A stretch of 64,000 nucleotides of DNA from Maylandia zebra (taxonomy: Eukaryota > Chordata > Actinopteri > Cichliformes > Cichlidae): assembly GCF_041146795.1 (NCBI RefSeq), contig NC_135185.1:22712529-22776528 (forward strand), written 5' to 3'. Within the stretch, counting starts at the first letter, position 1; each line of letters opens with the position of its first letter. The position numbers and the translations under genes were made by a program. A model generated the notes under the pieces. That model had not been told where the DNA came from. It saw nothing but the letters and a program-made list of their open reading frames with translations, and made no database searches. This document shows, in pieces, positions 27,501-37,805 of this stretch.

Positions 27501-30500
27501 TGAATCTGCACTTTTTTTCACTGCCATCTCTCATTCTCCAACACCACTGCGTTCATCTGTGTCCTCACCATCACCCCTGTTTGAGTGCGTTTGAATCTAT
27601 CAATAATAGAAACTGTGTTTTCTCTGTGTCCTCCTTTGCCCTATAATTTCCACCCTCCTTTCCCTCTGTTTTTCTTTCTTCCCCTGTTCCTTACTGCAGC
27701 CTTTCATGTCACCGCGGTATCCAGGTGGACCGCGCCCCTCACTCCGAATGCCAAATCAGGTACTGAGCAGCATTTTGAATTGTGTTTATCTATTTTTTTA
27801 TTTTATTTTTTTTAAACACCACTGAGAATCTGTGATGCCAACATATGCCAGTGTGTTGATCAATTTTCTCTTTTCTCAGCCTCCTGGTGGTATCCCAGGA
27901 TCTCAGCCTCTCCTGCCAAACAGTTTGGACCCAACAAGACCGCAAGGTAAGGCCGGTCGTAGTTACAGGTCAGAGCAGATGATGGGTCTGTAACTGAAGT
28001 TTTAGTTTGGATTTTCTTGAATCTACTTTAAAAGTGGTGATATTTTAAAATACCTTAAAAGATTTGGTCGGTAATCAAGAAGTTAAAAAAACAAACAAAA
28101 CTCTGCATTGTCTTCATACTAGGGCTTTGGGGGATTTTGTATACATTCAGATTGTGTGACTATTTCTTCCTGAATAGATTGAATATGTGGGGGTGTGTCT
28201 GGCTCAGGAACGGGTCTGTGCTGATTTTAACTGCAGATTATAGCTTCAGAGGCCTGAGTGTTGCTACCAGAGGGCTTAGAAGGAACCATTCTAAGTGGCT
28301 ATGGCATTTCTTAATTCCTGTGTTGCTTTCAGTGTGTGACTCTGGGGGTCTTTTCTTGCAGGTCATCCTAACATGGGTGGACCAATGAGAATGAACCCTC
28401 CCAGAGGAATGGCCATGGGCCCACAGGTATGACAAATCGGCTGCGCAGAGGGCACGAAACTCTGATGGGAGTTAGTTTCTACATCTAGTAATTGCAATAG
28501 TGAATGAGACAGCTGTGCACTTAGGCTTGCTTTTAATGGTTATATAACTGTATGGAAGCGCCTCTTACAGGGTGAAATGTAACTTTTCTTGAATTTGTTG
28601 CTATAATTGTCATTACTCACTTATGGTGAAGACTTTTGTCTTTTGTTATCTGCCTTTGACAGTCCAGTCATGTTTTGTGTATGATGTGTGAATATAAAAC
28701 AAAACACTGAAACCTGTGCACTCAACAAAATCAAATCTTTTTAAAGTTCTTGTAACTTTGCTTCGAAGCTCTAACTGTGTGTTGGATTTTTTTTTTAAAC
28801 ATCTTGTCTCTTAGAATTATGGAGGTATGAGGCCTCCTCCCAACTCAATGGGTGGTCCAATGCCAGGAATGAACATGTAAGTCCCATTTGCTTCATCTTC
28901 AACATACTGCTGTTCATTCGCAAGTAGTTTTAGTAGCAAGCAGAATCCAAAAAAAGGACATCAGTTAAATGTTCTTCATTAATTCCGAGGAGCTGTTGGA
29001 AAAAGGTGTCCAGAGTTTATCCTTGGATCTAGTAAACTTATATAACTCTCATATTTCCTTTATATTCCCAGTTCCCTTTATTGTTGGTTTGCTTTCTAAA
29101 CTTTTCTTTTTTTTCCCCCTCAGGGGTCCCGGAGGAAGAGGGCCTTGGCCAGGTCCTAATGCTAACTCTGTGAGTTTGAAGCCCTCTGCACATACACAAT
29201 AGGTGGCAGGCAGACTTATAGCAACAAGAATAACAATAACTTGGCAATATTGAAACTCAATGCATTGTATAATAACTTGATAATGAACTCGTCTAGTTTT
29301 CCTAAACAGATTTTAATTGTTTAACATGTTTAAACAATGTTGGAGATCATTTTGAACACGGCTAATGTGGTGCATCAGTCAGTGCCGGCAAGTTTGTCCC
29401 CTAAAACCAGGTTCATCAAGTACATTTGGAGATGACTAAAGTTTAAGCAACACCAATTAAACCTCTGAGAAGAATGTGCTTTCTCATTGTTGTTCTGTGA
29501 TGCTAAACCAAAGTCATGCATCTCCTTTGTTAAATACCCAAAGATAATAAACGGGTAGCTCTTGCACAAAAATCGAGGAAATTTCTGACAAAGCATTTTC
29601 ACCAGCTGAAGAAAATCTCCCTGACAGACTTGCCGTTTACTGCAGGATTGTTGTATTAGTTTTAATTTTCTTGTCTAGATGAACATCTCTATCTTTCAAC
29701 CTTCAGATCTGACTCTTTATTTCTTCCTCCCCCTTGCAGATAGCCTACTCCTCCTCATCTCCAGGAAACTATGTGGTGAGTTCTTATATAAAAGCATGTC
29801 TGCTGACTAGGATGCAGTGTAGGCTTTTTTTTTTTTTTTTGTATTAAAGAATGCTTCATTTATGCTCCAATGAGTATAATTTCACAGTTGTCTTTTTTCC
29901 TTCCTCAGGGTCCTCCAGGCGGAGGAGGTCCACCTGGAACTCCCATCATGCCAAGCCCAGGTGGTGCGTCACCTAACTATGTCCCCAGCACTAACACTTG
30001 TGCATTAGAAATAGAAGTGTCTCCCATTTTCCCCTTCATCTAAAAAAAAAAAAAAAAGCATGAGTGTGTCCACTCACAGAGTGCTGTCAGTCTGAGTGCT
30101 CTCATTATTTCATGTCCGCTTTCCTGTTTTCATATTTGATTCAGAGATTTTATATCAACCTCCTGATATCCCAAAACTGAACATTTTGTTCTCTTTTTTT
30201 CTTAGATTCAACTAATTCCAGTGAAAACATCTATACGATGATGAATCCCATTGGACCTGGAGGCAACAGACCCAATGTGAGTCTCCTATAACTTTTCTTT
30301 TTTAACAGTAATACTATACTGTTCTCTTAGAAGTTTAACTTTGCAGCCTTGCTTAATTTTTCAGATATTGCACATTGATTCTTGGCTAAAATAATGGATG
30401 CTATTGTAATGATTAAAATTACAGCCTTAACCTCAAAATATAATCCAGTTCTAATAGGGCTTATAACCACATCACTGGGCACCAGTACAATCCAGCTTTA

Positions 30501-33500
30501 GAAAAACCAAATGCTGCCACAGTGAGCTCAATAAGAATTGACTGGGAATGAAGTGGGGAGAATAAATTAAACAATCTCAACTTCACCTCGGGCTGAAAAC
30601 ATCACAATTATATCAGAGAGGTCACGGATGGAGAATCGTGTTAGTGGTTACTCATTAGATTTGTTCCACACCTTTTCACCAGTTCCCTATGGGACCTGGG
30701 CCTGATGGGCCAATGGGAGCTATGGGAGCCATGGAGCCACACCACATGAATGGATCACTAGGTGGGTTTGAACACTGATGGTTTGGTATGTATACAAACA
30801 GAAACTGCTTACAAAAACAATTGACCTGTTTATCTCCTTTTACTTCCTCAGGGTCTGGGGATATGGATGGGTTGCCAAAGGTATGTCGACATGAGATTTT
30901 CTATAAACGCTTCTTATTTGGGTATTTTTGTGAACTAAAGCACTTTTTTAGAATCTCTGCCTTCTGCACTTCAACTGTGTTGCCAATAAGAAACAATTTT
31001 TCAGTTTAACATTGATTTTTACCCCCCGTTTCTGCCTCTAGAGTTCTCCCAATAACATGGGGGGCATGAACAACCCTCCAGGGACGCCGAGAGATGACGG
31101 CGAAATGGGCGGCAACTTTTTGAACCCATTCCAAAGCGAAAGTGTGAGTAGAGCGAATGAATGACATCTCATGACCCCTTAACAGTTCTCCTTGACATCT
31201 TGACATGAACCAGTGGAAGAATGCAAGCAGAGGGTGCACCTGGTTTTTTAGAATTAATCTCAGACTGTTGAAAATGTTTTGGTAATATTTATGAAATTTG
31301 GTCCCACTTCAGTTTATTAATTCACTTTAGCTGATAGGGGTGCAACGATACACAAAATTCACGGTTCGGTTCGGTTCGATACTTTGGTGTCACGGTTCGA
31401 TATTTTTTCGATACAAAAAAAATGTTCATGCCTTTTTAATTTGTCATTTATTAAAATTATAAATATATATTTTAACTCAAAAGTACAGTTTTTAAATTTA
31501 ACCCTAACCCTTGTGCGTGTTTTTTATTTTGACAGCGAATGCTCACCTGCGGACCACTTATGTGCAGCCCTGGTTATTTAGCTCGTCATATTGCAGCCAC
31601 AGAAATTCTTTTGTCCATGAAACCATAAAGCTGCACTTTCTTTTTGCCTTATAGTCTGATTTGTCATAACTTCTCCGTTTTGTGGTAAGCTTTTCTTTGG
31701 CTGTCACTTCTTCACCCTGACCTGTCTTATTTGGCTCAGCAGAACTGAAATATATATCTGTCTGTGAAGGTTCTCAGTCATCCAGGTCATCGTAGTCAAA
31801 TATAAATCCTGCTGCTTTTACACACGCACTCACATAAGCTCAGCGATTCTCTGCGCGATCAACCTCTCACATGTTTAAGCTGCGGGAGATTTCACTTGTC
31901 ATGTTTGCATAGTAAGCTAACAATTAATAAGACGATGTCAGAGGAATTGGTGCACAAATTATCATCACTCACAGATCAGTGCTGTCGCTCTCTATACACA
32001 GTTCGGGCGATTGCAAAGTGAAAGCAAAGAACAAGCGCAAATTCAAACGCGATTTCAATATGTCACATATTGACAGTGGCTCACCGATGCCAATGACATA
32101 ATTACCCAGCTACATTTCTGAAAGAATGCAAAAGCATTGACATATATTTTTCCTTCCTACAAAAGCCCGACGGGCAGGGCAGAGATAGATTTTGGTACCC
32201 CGACTGAAAAAATCGCTAGCTCCGGGACGTCGGGCTAGCGATATTGCGAGCCCTGTATCTGATTGAGGAATCACTCATCTTTGGAAAAGAGAGTTTATTA
32301 CAGAGAAATGTCTCTTTCCAAAATAAAAGCTATACTATCCGCTTCTTCTGGGCTATATTCTCAGCAGCATATTAAACAGCTGTCTAAATGACTCGGCTAA
32401 AGTTAGTAGCATGCTTGTTGTTTTTGTCTTTGCACTAGGATGATGTCAGCGTAAATGTGCAGTCATATTCGTTGTGTTCCCACTAGTGCTTTCAGGTTAA
32501 TCTCGTTGAAATGACCTTAACGCCACAACACGGCAAATCTCCGTTAACGAGCTACCGCCGATCGCCCCGTGCATGGGGCTAGACGGCCAACACGTTAACG
32601 AGCTAACTGCGCTAACACACTAGTTCCCACCCATGTAATTGAGCATTGCATGGCACATCCAACATACTGTTTTACTTTAGTCCATGACTCGCTTACCTTC
32701 AGGGTCATACGTCACATGAAAACCAAAATAATTCCAAACGCCAGATCTGAATGAGGGTGGGGGAGGTGCCCTGCGCTCTTCCTTCTGACGATGCTGTCTG
32801 TGTTGAGCGCTCAGTGGATCTGCGCTCGACAGTGCAGCCTAGGCGGAGTAGTCGAACGCAGATTCACTGAGTGCTCAACACAGACAGCATTGTCAGAAGG
32901 AAAGTTGATAAAATAAATTACAAATGTTGTATTGTTCGATACATATGCGTACCGAACCGAAAGCACTGTATCGAACGGTTCAATATCGATACGAATATCG
33001 TTGCACCCCTAATATATATATATTTTAGTGTATTAATAACTTGTGTTCTGCTTGCATTGTAGCCGCTTACTAATCACATACAGTTCCCTCTGTATCAGTG
33101 ATGTGATTGCAGTTGATTGACATAAATGTTTGCTGCGCTTGAGTATATGATAAATACCTGCATTTTATTTCATTTTAAAAATGTACTATATGACTAGAAG
33201 TGGCAGTATCTGTAAGCCTTGTGTTGCATAAACAACTGTAATGCTCTCTTACCTTTGGCCTGAAGAGCCACCGGGTGCACAGACTAGAACTCGAGCCAAG
33301 CCTTAATCACTCGATTCAGCTAATCAGTAGCGGGGCTGGGTATCATCTGAGTTAAACAGCTGCTGGATAAATGATCATTAAAACTCCTAAATATCTGTTT
33401 GAAAGCTAGGATTCATTTCAGTCCATACAAATCATATATGTACTATTCCCAGCCCTTATTAGACATACAGCAGAAAGTTCTGATTGCCTGAGTTAAAGCT

Positions 33501-33662
33501 TGGCTTCAACCATAGTCTGAGCTTCCTCTAGCTTTGCAGGGTGGGGTTTGAGCGCCCTCTGGTGTTTAAATGTTGTCAGTGACATATCCACTCATCTGTG
33601 CCCTCCTCCCCCTTCCCTCTCTCTCTTTTCAGTATTCACCCAACATGACGATGAGTGTGTGA
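4501..33662 (+). CDS. ssbp4: ssbp4: single-stranded DNA-binding protein 4, 5'-partial, 17 coding exons visible
   Basis: SSBP-family nuclear co-regulator; the family's N-terminal LisH/LUFS region binds and stabilises LIM-domain-binding (LDB) proteins in LIM-homeodomain complexes. Exons: 4501-4573, 5326-5387, 10678-10762, 22026-22115, 26479-26562, 27700-27759, 27880-27946, 28362-28426, 28815-28876, 29124-29169, 29740-29775, 29909-29963, 30206-30276, 30683-30761, 30852-30880, 31042-31143, 33633-33662. All junctions are GT/AG and in phase, giving 364 codons plus stop. The first visible exon encodes [19 protein letters not shown] (LisH); next come [20 protein letters not shown] and [20 protein letters not shown]. 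The rest is a Gly/Pro/Met-rich tail ending [23 protein letters not shown] and SESYSP fit SSBP4 better than SSBP3 as I recall them, and ell is nearby as in human. The missing exon 1 should code for about 19 residues; human proteins are about 385-390 aa. Confidence 0.93.
5840..5925 (+). repeat. Homopyrimidine C-rich tract in ssbp4 intron 3
   Basis: Nearly pure C with a few T and A, so the opposite strand has many G runs of three or more. It could form a G-quadruplex or triplex. No protein-coding signal is seen. Confidence 0.6.
7041..8425. mobile_element. hAT-type DNA transposon, non-autonomous, with perfect 8-bp target duplication
   Basis: The left end starts TAGAGATGG and the right end closes CCATCTCTA, so the termini are inverted. 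They are flanked by identical 8-bp copies of ATTCATAG at 7033-7040 and 8426-8433. An 8-bp duplication is the hallmark of the hAT superfamily. Just inside both ends are repeated ATCGGTATCGG motifs, typical of subterminal transposase-binding sites. No transposase frame is present; internal frames are at most 97 codons. The element sits in ssbp4 intron 3. Confidence 0.85.
7650..7760 (+). repeat. Terminus-like repeat CAGGGGCGGA inside the first hAT element
   Basis: CAGGGGCGGATCTAGC at this position looks like the start of another teleost DNA transposon. The reverse form, TCCGCCCCTG, occurs at 9752-9761, outside the hAT element. The two sites are not bordered by matching direct repeats, so they may belong to two different fragments. 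Assigned from memory of similar fish repeats; moderate to low confidence. Confidence 0.35.
9889..9959. repeat. (AT)n microsatellite
   Basis: About 35 uninterrupted AT units in ssbp4 intron 3. Confidence 0.95.
10908..10978. repeat. (GT)n(AT)n compound microsatellite
   Basis: GT units pass into TA units with two GTA interruptions. The repeat lies at the start of ssbp4 intron 4, about 145 bp past the donor site, just after a long T run. Confidence 0.95.
12551..12583. repeat. (GT)16 microsatellite
   Basis: Pure GT dinucleotide run in ssbp4 intron 4. Histidine/threonine-rich frames called on the minus strand here are only translated repeat. Confidence 0.95.
15473..15626 (+). repeat. Dispersed teleost repeat (GCGCTTT-type) with ATA microsatellite
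   Basis: An (ATA)n run is followed by GGATTTATATAGCGCTTTTC, a CAAAGCGCTTTACAATGCC stretch and a conserved tail around GCCACAGCTGCCCTGGGG. This block is familiar from many fish genomes as an interspersed repeat. The class is not resolved here; the identification is from memory. Confidence 0.5.
15659..15681. repeat. Poly-C tract
   Basis: A run of 23 C residues in ssbp4 intron 4, directly downstream of the dispersed repeat. Confidence 0.9.
16791..16823. repeat. Perfect 12-bp inverted repeat, 9-base loop
   Basis: CAGAGAGTGGGC at 16791-16802 is exactly reverse-complementary to GCCCACTCTCTG at 16812-16823. It lies in ssbp4 intron 4, apart from any recognised element. Confidence 0.8.
18472..18494. 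repeat. (CT)n microsatellite
   Basis: Short run of about 11 CT units within a wider pyrimidine-rich stretch of ssbp4 intron 4. Confidence 0.9.
19929..20951. mobile_element. hAT-type DNA transposon, non-autonomous, with perfect 8-bp target duplication
   Basis: The left end TAGGGCTGCCACGAT mirrors the right end GTGGCAGCCCTA. Identical 8-bp copies of GTAAGTTG flank the element at 19921-19928 and 20952-20959. The subterminal zones are packed with TCGAC/GTCGAC and GACTAGTC palindromes. There is no transposase frame. It lies in ssbp4 intron 4. Superfamily assigned from the duplication length and terminal inverted repeats. Confidence 0.85.
21795..21812. repeat. Poly-G tract (18 G)
   Basis: Mononucleotide run in ssbp4 intron 4, about 210 bp upstream of the exon at 22026. 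A second G run lies near 21,873. The length in the assembly may be unreliable. Confidence 0.9.
24700..25420 (+). mobile_element. Decayed Tc1/mariner-like transposon
   Basis: In one plus-strand frame near 25199 the translation [14 protein letters not shown] matches the W..QSPDxNPxE catalytic-region signature of Tc1-family transposases. Upstream text near 24,710-24,860 resembles an N-terminal transposase segment broken by stops and frameshifts. The element is old and non-functional, and sits in ssbp4 intron 5. Boundaries are approximate. Confidence 0.6.
26349..26368. repeat. Poly-C tract
   Basis: C run in the distal part of ssbp4 intron 5, about 110 bp before the exon at 26479. Confidence 0.85.
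31335..33011. mobile_element. hAT-like DNA transposon in the last ssbp4 intron
   Basis: The left end TAGGGGTGCAACGATA mirrors the right end TATCGTTGCACCCCTA. Inside the left end are tandem GGTTCG motifs; inside the right end are CGAACCGAA and TATCGAACGG counterparts. A clean 8-bp duplication is not visible because an AT microsatellite abuts the right end, so the hAT assignment rests on the termini and subterminal repeats. No transposase frame. It contains a long internal hairpin at 32779-32902. Confidence 0.7.
32779..32902. repeat. Inverted repeat: 52-bp arms, 20-base loop
   Basis: Arms at 32779-32830 and 32851-32902 are reverse complements with four mismatches, all transitions. In a plus-strand transcript three of the four would be G-U wobble pairs. 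The whole structure lies inside the hAT-like element and hence in the last ssbp4 intron. Confidence 0.85.
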
Positions 33663-35409
33663 TTTTATTTTCCTTTTTTTTGTATTTTCATTTATTTCTT
33701 TCCCCCTCTTTATTTTTTGTAACCTACACCTGATTTTTTTTTTTTTCTTCTTCAACTGAATCCTTACTTCACCTTGGACTGGATCACTTCCCTTCCTCCG
33801 CCCACACACACCCTCTGTCCCCTCCTCAAACGGGGACCCACTACTACCCAACCCACCACCCCGTTTTTGTTTTTTTAATTTTCCCCTCTTCTCACTCGGG
33901 AACTCTACGGCCACAGCCTTCTGGGACAGCCCTTGAGCATGCTGGGACTCTAATTAAGACGGGCCCTCCCGGCGCATGTAAGCTGGCTGCGGGCGTGAAT
34001 AGGAAGCAGTCACAGAGCAACAGGAAGAGCCTCCTCTCTGACTCCGGCCCCAGCCTCCCTGGCTTCCTGTCAGGGTCTAGACAATGAGCGAGGGAAGGAG
34101 GACAAATGGAGAGAAAGGGGGAGAAAGGAGACTTGAAACACAGCCCTCCCCCTAATGACACAGTGTCAGGTCTCTCAGCAGCTGCCTGGAAGCGTCTCAA
34201 CCACGACTTTGGATTTTTTTGTTTTGTTTTTTTAATCATCGTCTTTTGATTTGTTGCTGTTCCTGATGGGGTTATCGGTGGGTCGGGAAGAACCGACCTT
34301 CGTGCCCCCCACATTGTTCTCCTTGTGTGTACATTTGTAACAGAGGTGTTGTGATGATCAGTGAACAGGATTTTCCTTTTTTGTGTATGTATTGTATCAT
34401 TGCTATTTTTATTATTGTTATTAATGATTATTGGTATGATCATTTTAAGATTAGGTTCTAATTTTCTGTTGTTTGTAAGGGCACATTTATTATGATGAAG
34501 ACAGTATACGTGCACACAAATCGGTAATTATTTGCTGTGTAACATGAGGCTCCGTGTGAGCACACTGCCCCCTGCAGGTAAGATTTTATTCCTCACGGTA
34601 CTAATTGGTTCTTTGTTTTTGTTTTGTTTTTTGGAAGGTTGGCAACTTCCTTTTATAAGATCTAAAATTTTAACTTGTTGCTCAGTAACTCACACCCGAA
34701 GAAGAGTCTCCTAGGTTCCCTGCAGTAAAATGCACAGCTCTATTTATTTATGTACTTTTAATTTGTCTTATGAATCATTGTTCCTTTTTTTTAAGTGTTA
34801 TCCCTGTTTTTTTTAATTATTATTATTTCTTTCTCAACTGCAGAACTAGTAGCAACTGTGTAAATATGCAGATCCACTCAGCAGCATCTTCTTATCTCCA
34901 TCATTAGACCCCCCCTCCATCCATCCTGAAAGGTGCTGACGTTATCACGAGTCCAGTTTGACCACACTCACACCGCTCCCACTAATGCTTCCCACTGTTC
35001 ACTCTGTCATGTACATACGTAACATGTTAGTCTGTCTGCTGACCTGTAGTGAACACTTGGATCGTTTTCATTTGCCGATGAGGTCCCCCACACACTGTGA
35101 TGTCCGTCTGCACTTTGCGGGCGCTTGCTTTCACACACCGCTCATTTTAGCTTGCAGGTGTTTTCGTTCGAATATGTGCTGTCCTTCCTCTTTTTTTACG
35201 GTTGCTTGTGGTGAAATGGCTTCTGGCCATCTGCTGATCGGATCAACGGTGTTTTTTCTTTATTTTGGAGAATGGCAGGTTAGGAAGCAGCAATGGCATT
35301 GTTCTGTTGACTGTAGCGAGTGGCCTCCCTTCCATTTGCTTCCCTATTCTCACCTCTCTAATAGGCCAGCATTGACACACAAGACACTCAGTCACACACC
35401 ACCCCTCTG

Positions 35410-35412
<3 letters not shown>

Positions 35413-35440
<28 letters not shown>
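35413..35440 (+). repeat. Poly-T tract (28 T) in ssbp4 3' UTR
   Basis: Mononucleotide run within the inferred 3' UTR, giving a U-rich tract in the mRNA. Lysine-rich minus-strand frames here are artefacts of the run. Confidence 0.9.
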
Positions 35441-35850
35441 GGTACAACTCCATGTTTTAATTTTAATTTTTTTTGTAAATACTGTAAAATGCATTTTGAT
35501 ATCATTGACATGTTTTGATATTTCAAATCACGACTTTAACAGTTGATCAGAAACGAGCTGATTTGGGCAACTGTGTATTTGTTCAGAGAAGGCCTGTCTT
35601 TTACTCAGAAATAATATGAATGACGAGAGAAACGGAAACTGGAGCTGCTAAAGACTATTATGCTATTTCACCTCATCACAGACAAACGTGGGGCTTTTAC
35701 TGTGCATCGACGCTGTTGTGTCAAGCGGTCCAGCGGGACAAGGGAGGAAAAACCTTTTGTAGTCGAGCTAATTCACTGTCACACACATGTACCTGAAAAA
35801 CTCAGCTTCAGATGAGATATAAGTCTTCTTCCTCTGCCTCTTTTATTGGA

Positions 35851-35938
35851 AATTTATTGGGGGCGAACAACCTACCTCTGTTTTTGCAAATTCATGGTCA
35901 AAAACAGAGGTAGGTTGTTTCCCCCCCCCCAATAAATT
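35851..35938 (+). repeat. Long inverted repeat (hairpin) in ssbp4 3' UTR
   Basis: Left arm 35851-35886 and right arm 35899-35938 are near-perfect reverse complements. 21 bases next to the loop pair perfectly, followed by a small bulge at a G/C run and then 13 more pairs. The loop is 12 bases. The outer stem contains TTTATT on one side and AATAAA on the other. Confidence 0.85.
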
Positions 35939-36717
35939 GGGACATTTTTATAATTAAACTTGTGGTCTCTTGACACAACTGAATCGCAAAGGAGGGGTAC
36001 AAAGGACACTGGCTCTCAATCCAAAGCACCAGGGACCAGAGTTCGTGCTTTACTATGAAGGAATTTTTTTAATCTATTTAAAAATGAGGCAAGAGAAATG
36101 TTTGAGAAAAGTAAAAATGGGGAAAAACAATAACACGTGGGACAGATTTGTTGCTAAGAAGCGGTGCAGGAAGAGGCGTTTTCCTCCCCTGTACTTTGAA
36201 ATGCTGTTGTATAAAATGCAGTCCGACTTCTTTCTGTCCTGTAAGTAAAGCCGTCACAACGTTGATCATTTCTGTATTTCTATTGTGCTGATGTATAATA
36301 CTGTAACATTCAGGGGTGGGGAGGGTTAAGAGAGGACTTTTGGGGGAGGGGGTGGGGAGTAAAGATTTTTTTGTTTGTTTGTTTGTTTTTTGTTTTTTCC
36401 TGTTCAGTTCCTCATTTTTCCTCTTGATGACAAAGCAGTATTGAATATGAGGCAGTCTGTCCTTGGGGAGTTGCTTTGTATCTCATGTTAGGGTAGTTTC
36501 AGATCCTAAATGTCTTGTGTAGTAAAATAAGAGGTTCCTTCGTATGTTTCTTTATATTGTAAAGTTTCTTTAGACGAAAAAAAATATTACTTATTGGAAA
36601 AAAGGTGGGAATCTGCATTGATAATGTATTTTTTTTTTTTTGTTTGTTTTGTTTAATTTTCATCAAGTTGTCAGTCGTTTTTTGCCTGTGTCCCCCTTGT
36701 TGTAGATACATATTAAA

Positions 36718-36727
36718 AATAAATAAA
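36718..36727 (+). terminator. ssbp4: Candidate poly(A) signal of ssbp4
   Basis: Two overlapping AATAAA hexamers lie about 3 kb past the stop codon, just before T-rich sequence. An earlier AATAAA at 35931 lies inside a hairpin and could be a proximal alternative. Transcript ends would be needed to choose between them. Confidence 0.5.
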
Positions 36728-36740
36728 ATGACTTCACTCC

Positions 36741-37334
36741 TTTTGCCATGAATATAAATTTTTGCCTCCAACATAAATGCAAAAGTTGATTAACAGGAGT
36801 CAGTTTTCAAAAGGTTTGTGAGTTTTTTCTTTCTAAATATTTGTTTCATACAATTTATATCTCCATTGTGTTCAATACAGAATCAACAAGAGAGCTGCAG
36901 CCAGGGATTAATTTATAATTCATTATTTACAGTTTTGCAGAAATTAAAAGCAGAAACCTTAAGTAACTTAATTCTAAGAATAATCCACTTTCCCATTGTT
37001 AGTGTGTTTGAGTTATTTGTTGACTGACTATTCTTATATCTTTTTCATTGCATTTCTTTATGTTCTGCTGGTTCACGTTGTACTTCTCTGACAAAACACT
37101 AGTGTTTGAACCCAGATATTTGTGAATGGTTTCCACAGCAAGCTTTGAGTTGATTGCTTGCTCATGTTGAATGAGAATTTAAGCAGGTATCCTCTAAAGT
37201 TAAATTAGTTAATAAACCGTACTCCATCTCAGAATCACAAGTCTGAGTATACAGTAAGGGTCTAACAAAAGTGTTTCATTAATTGTTTAGGGATTTTTCA
37301 GAGGCTGTGTCTGTATCTAACTGAAAGTTTTGAG
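36741..37334. other. Spacer downstream of ssbp4, nothing recognised
   Basis: AT-rich sequence without long frames, recognisable repeats or RNA genes. Confidence 0.5.
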
Positions 37335-37510
37335 GGGAGGTGGAGCCTGTCCCAGCTGTCATACACCCTGGACAGTTTGTTAAAGGCTTAACACAGAGAC
37401 CAAACCACTATTCATGCTAACATTCACACCTACAACATACATTTAGAGTCACCACTAGACAACATGCATATCTGGATTGTGGGGTGGAAGCTGGAGTATC
37501 TGAAGAAAAT
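37335..37510 (+). repeat. Dispersed teleost repeat
   Basis: The order of short blocks GGAGCCTGTCCCAGCTGTCA, TACACCCTGGACAG, GGCTTAACACAGAGAC, CATTCACACCTAC, TTTAGAGTCACCA and a GGAAGCTGGAGTA end is that of a very common fish interspersed repeat, here diverged. Identified by memory of the pattern; class not determined. The following 37530-37740 may be a further decayed transposon fragment. Confidence 0.5.
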
Positions 37511-37805
37511 TAAAGCACTTAAAACATGTCTTATTGGGTTACGATCAGGTAACTGAGTTGGCGATTGAAGAATATCCCATTTACTTTCATTATCCAAGTG
37601 TTGTAGCCCTGCACACTTCAGAATTTATCCTGTGACTTCTATCAAAAGTCACACCATCAATAAAAACTCCTTGTTCCACTGGCAGACATATGTGTCTATA
37701 CCATTGCCTTGACCATGTTTGATGGATGATGTGCGGTGCTTAAGATAGATCGTAAGTATTTCCTTTTCTTATCATCATGCAGTATGCTTCAAATCCTCTG
37801 TTCTG

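Larger units (their letters stand above)
33663..36740 (+). other. ssbp4: ssbp4 3' untranslated region
   Basis: No coding exon follows the stop codon at 33660-33662. The stretch is T-rich, with a 28-T run at 35413-35440, a long inverted repeat at 35851-35938 and G-rich runs at 36313-36358. Overlapping AATAAA signals at 36718-36727 are followed by T-rich sequence and are the best candidate for the poly(A) site. The 207-codon minus-strand frame across 33892-34515 looks like chance: it is low complexity and contains an Ile/Asn run. The exact 3' end is inferred, not seen. Confidence 0.6.

Noticed and set aside
31498..31511. TAACCCTAACCC, telomere-like repeat
   Set aside because: Only two units, inside a hAT-like element; too short to suggest an interstitial telomere.
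33892..34515. 207-codon minus-strand open frame antisense to the ssbp4 3' UTR
   Set aside because: Composition is dominated by Asn/Ile/Lys runs from AT-rich sequence. No homology is recognised and no promoter is visible.
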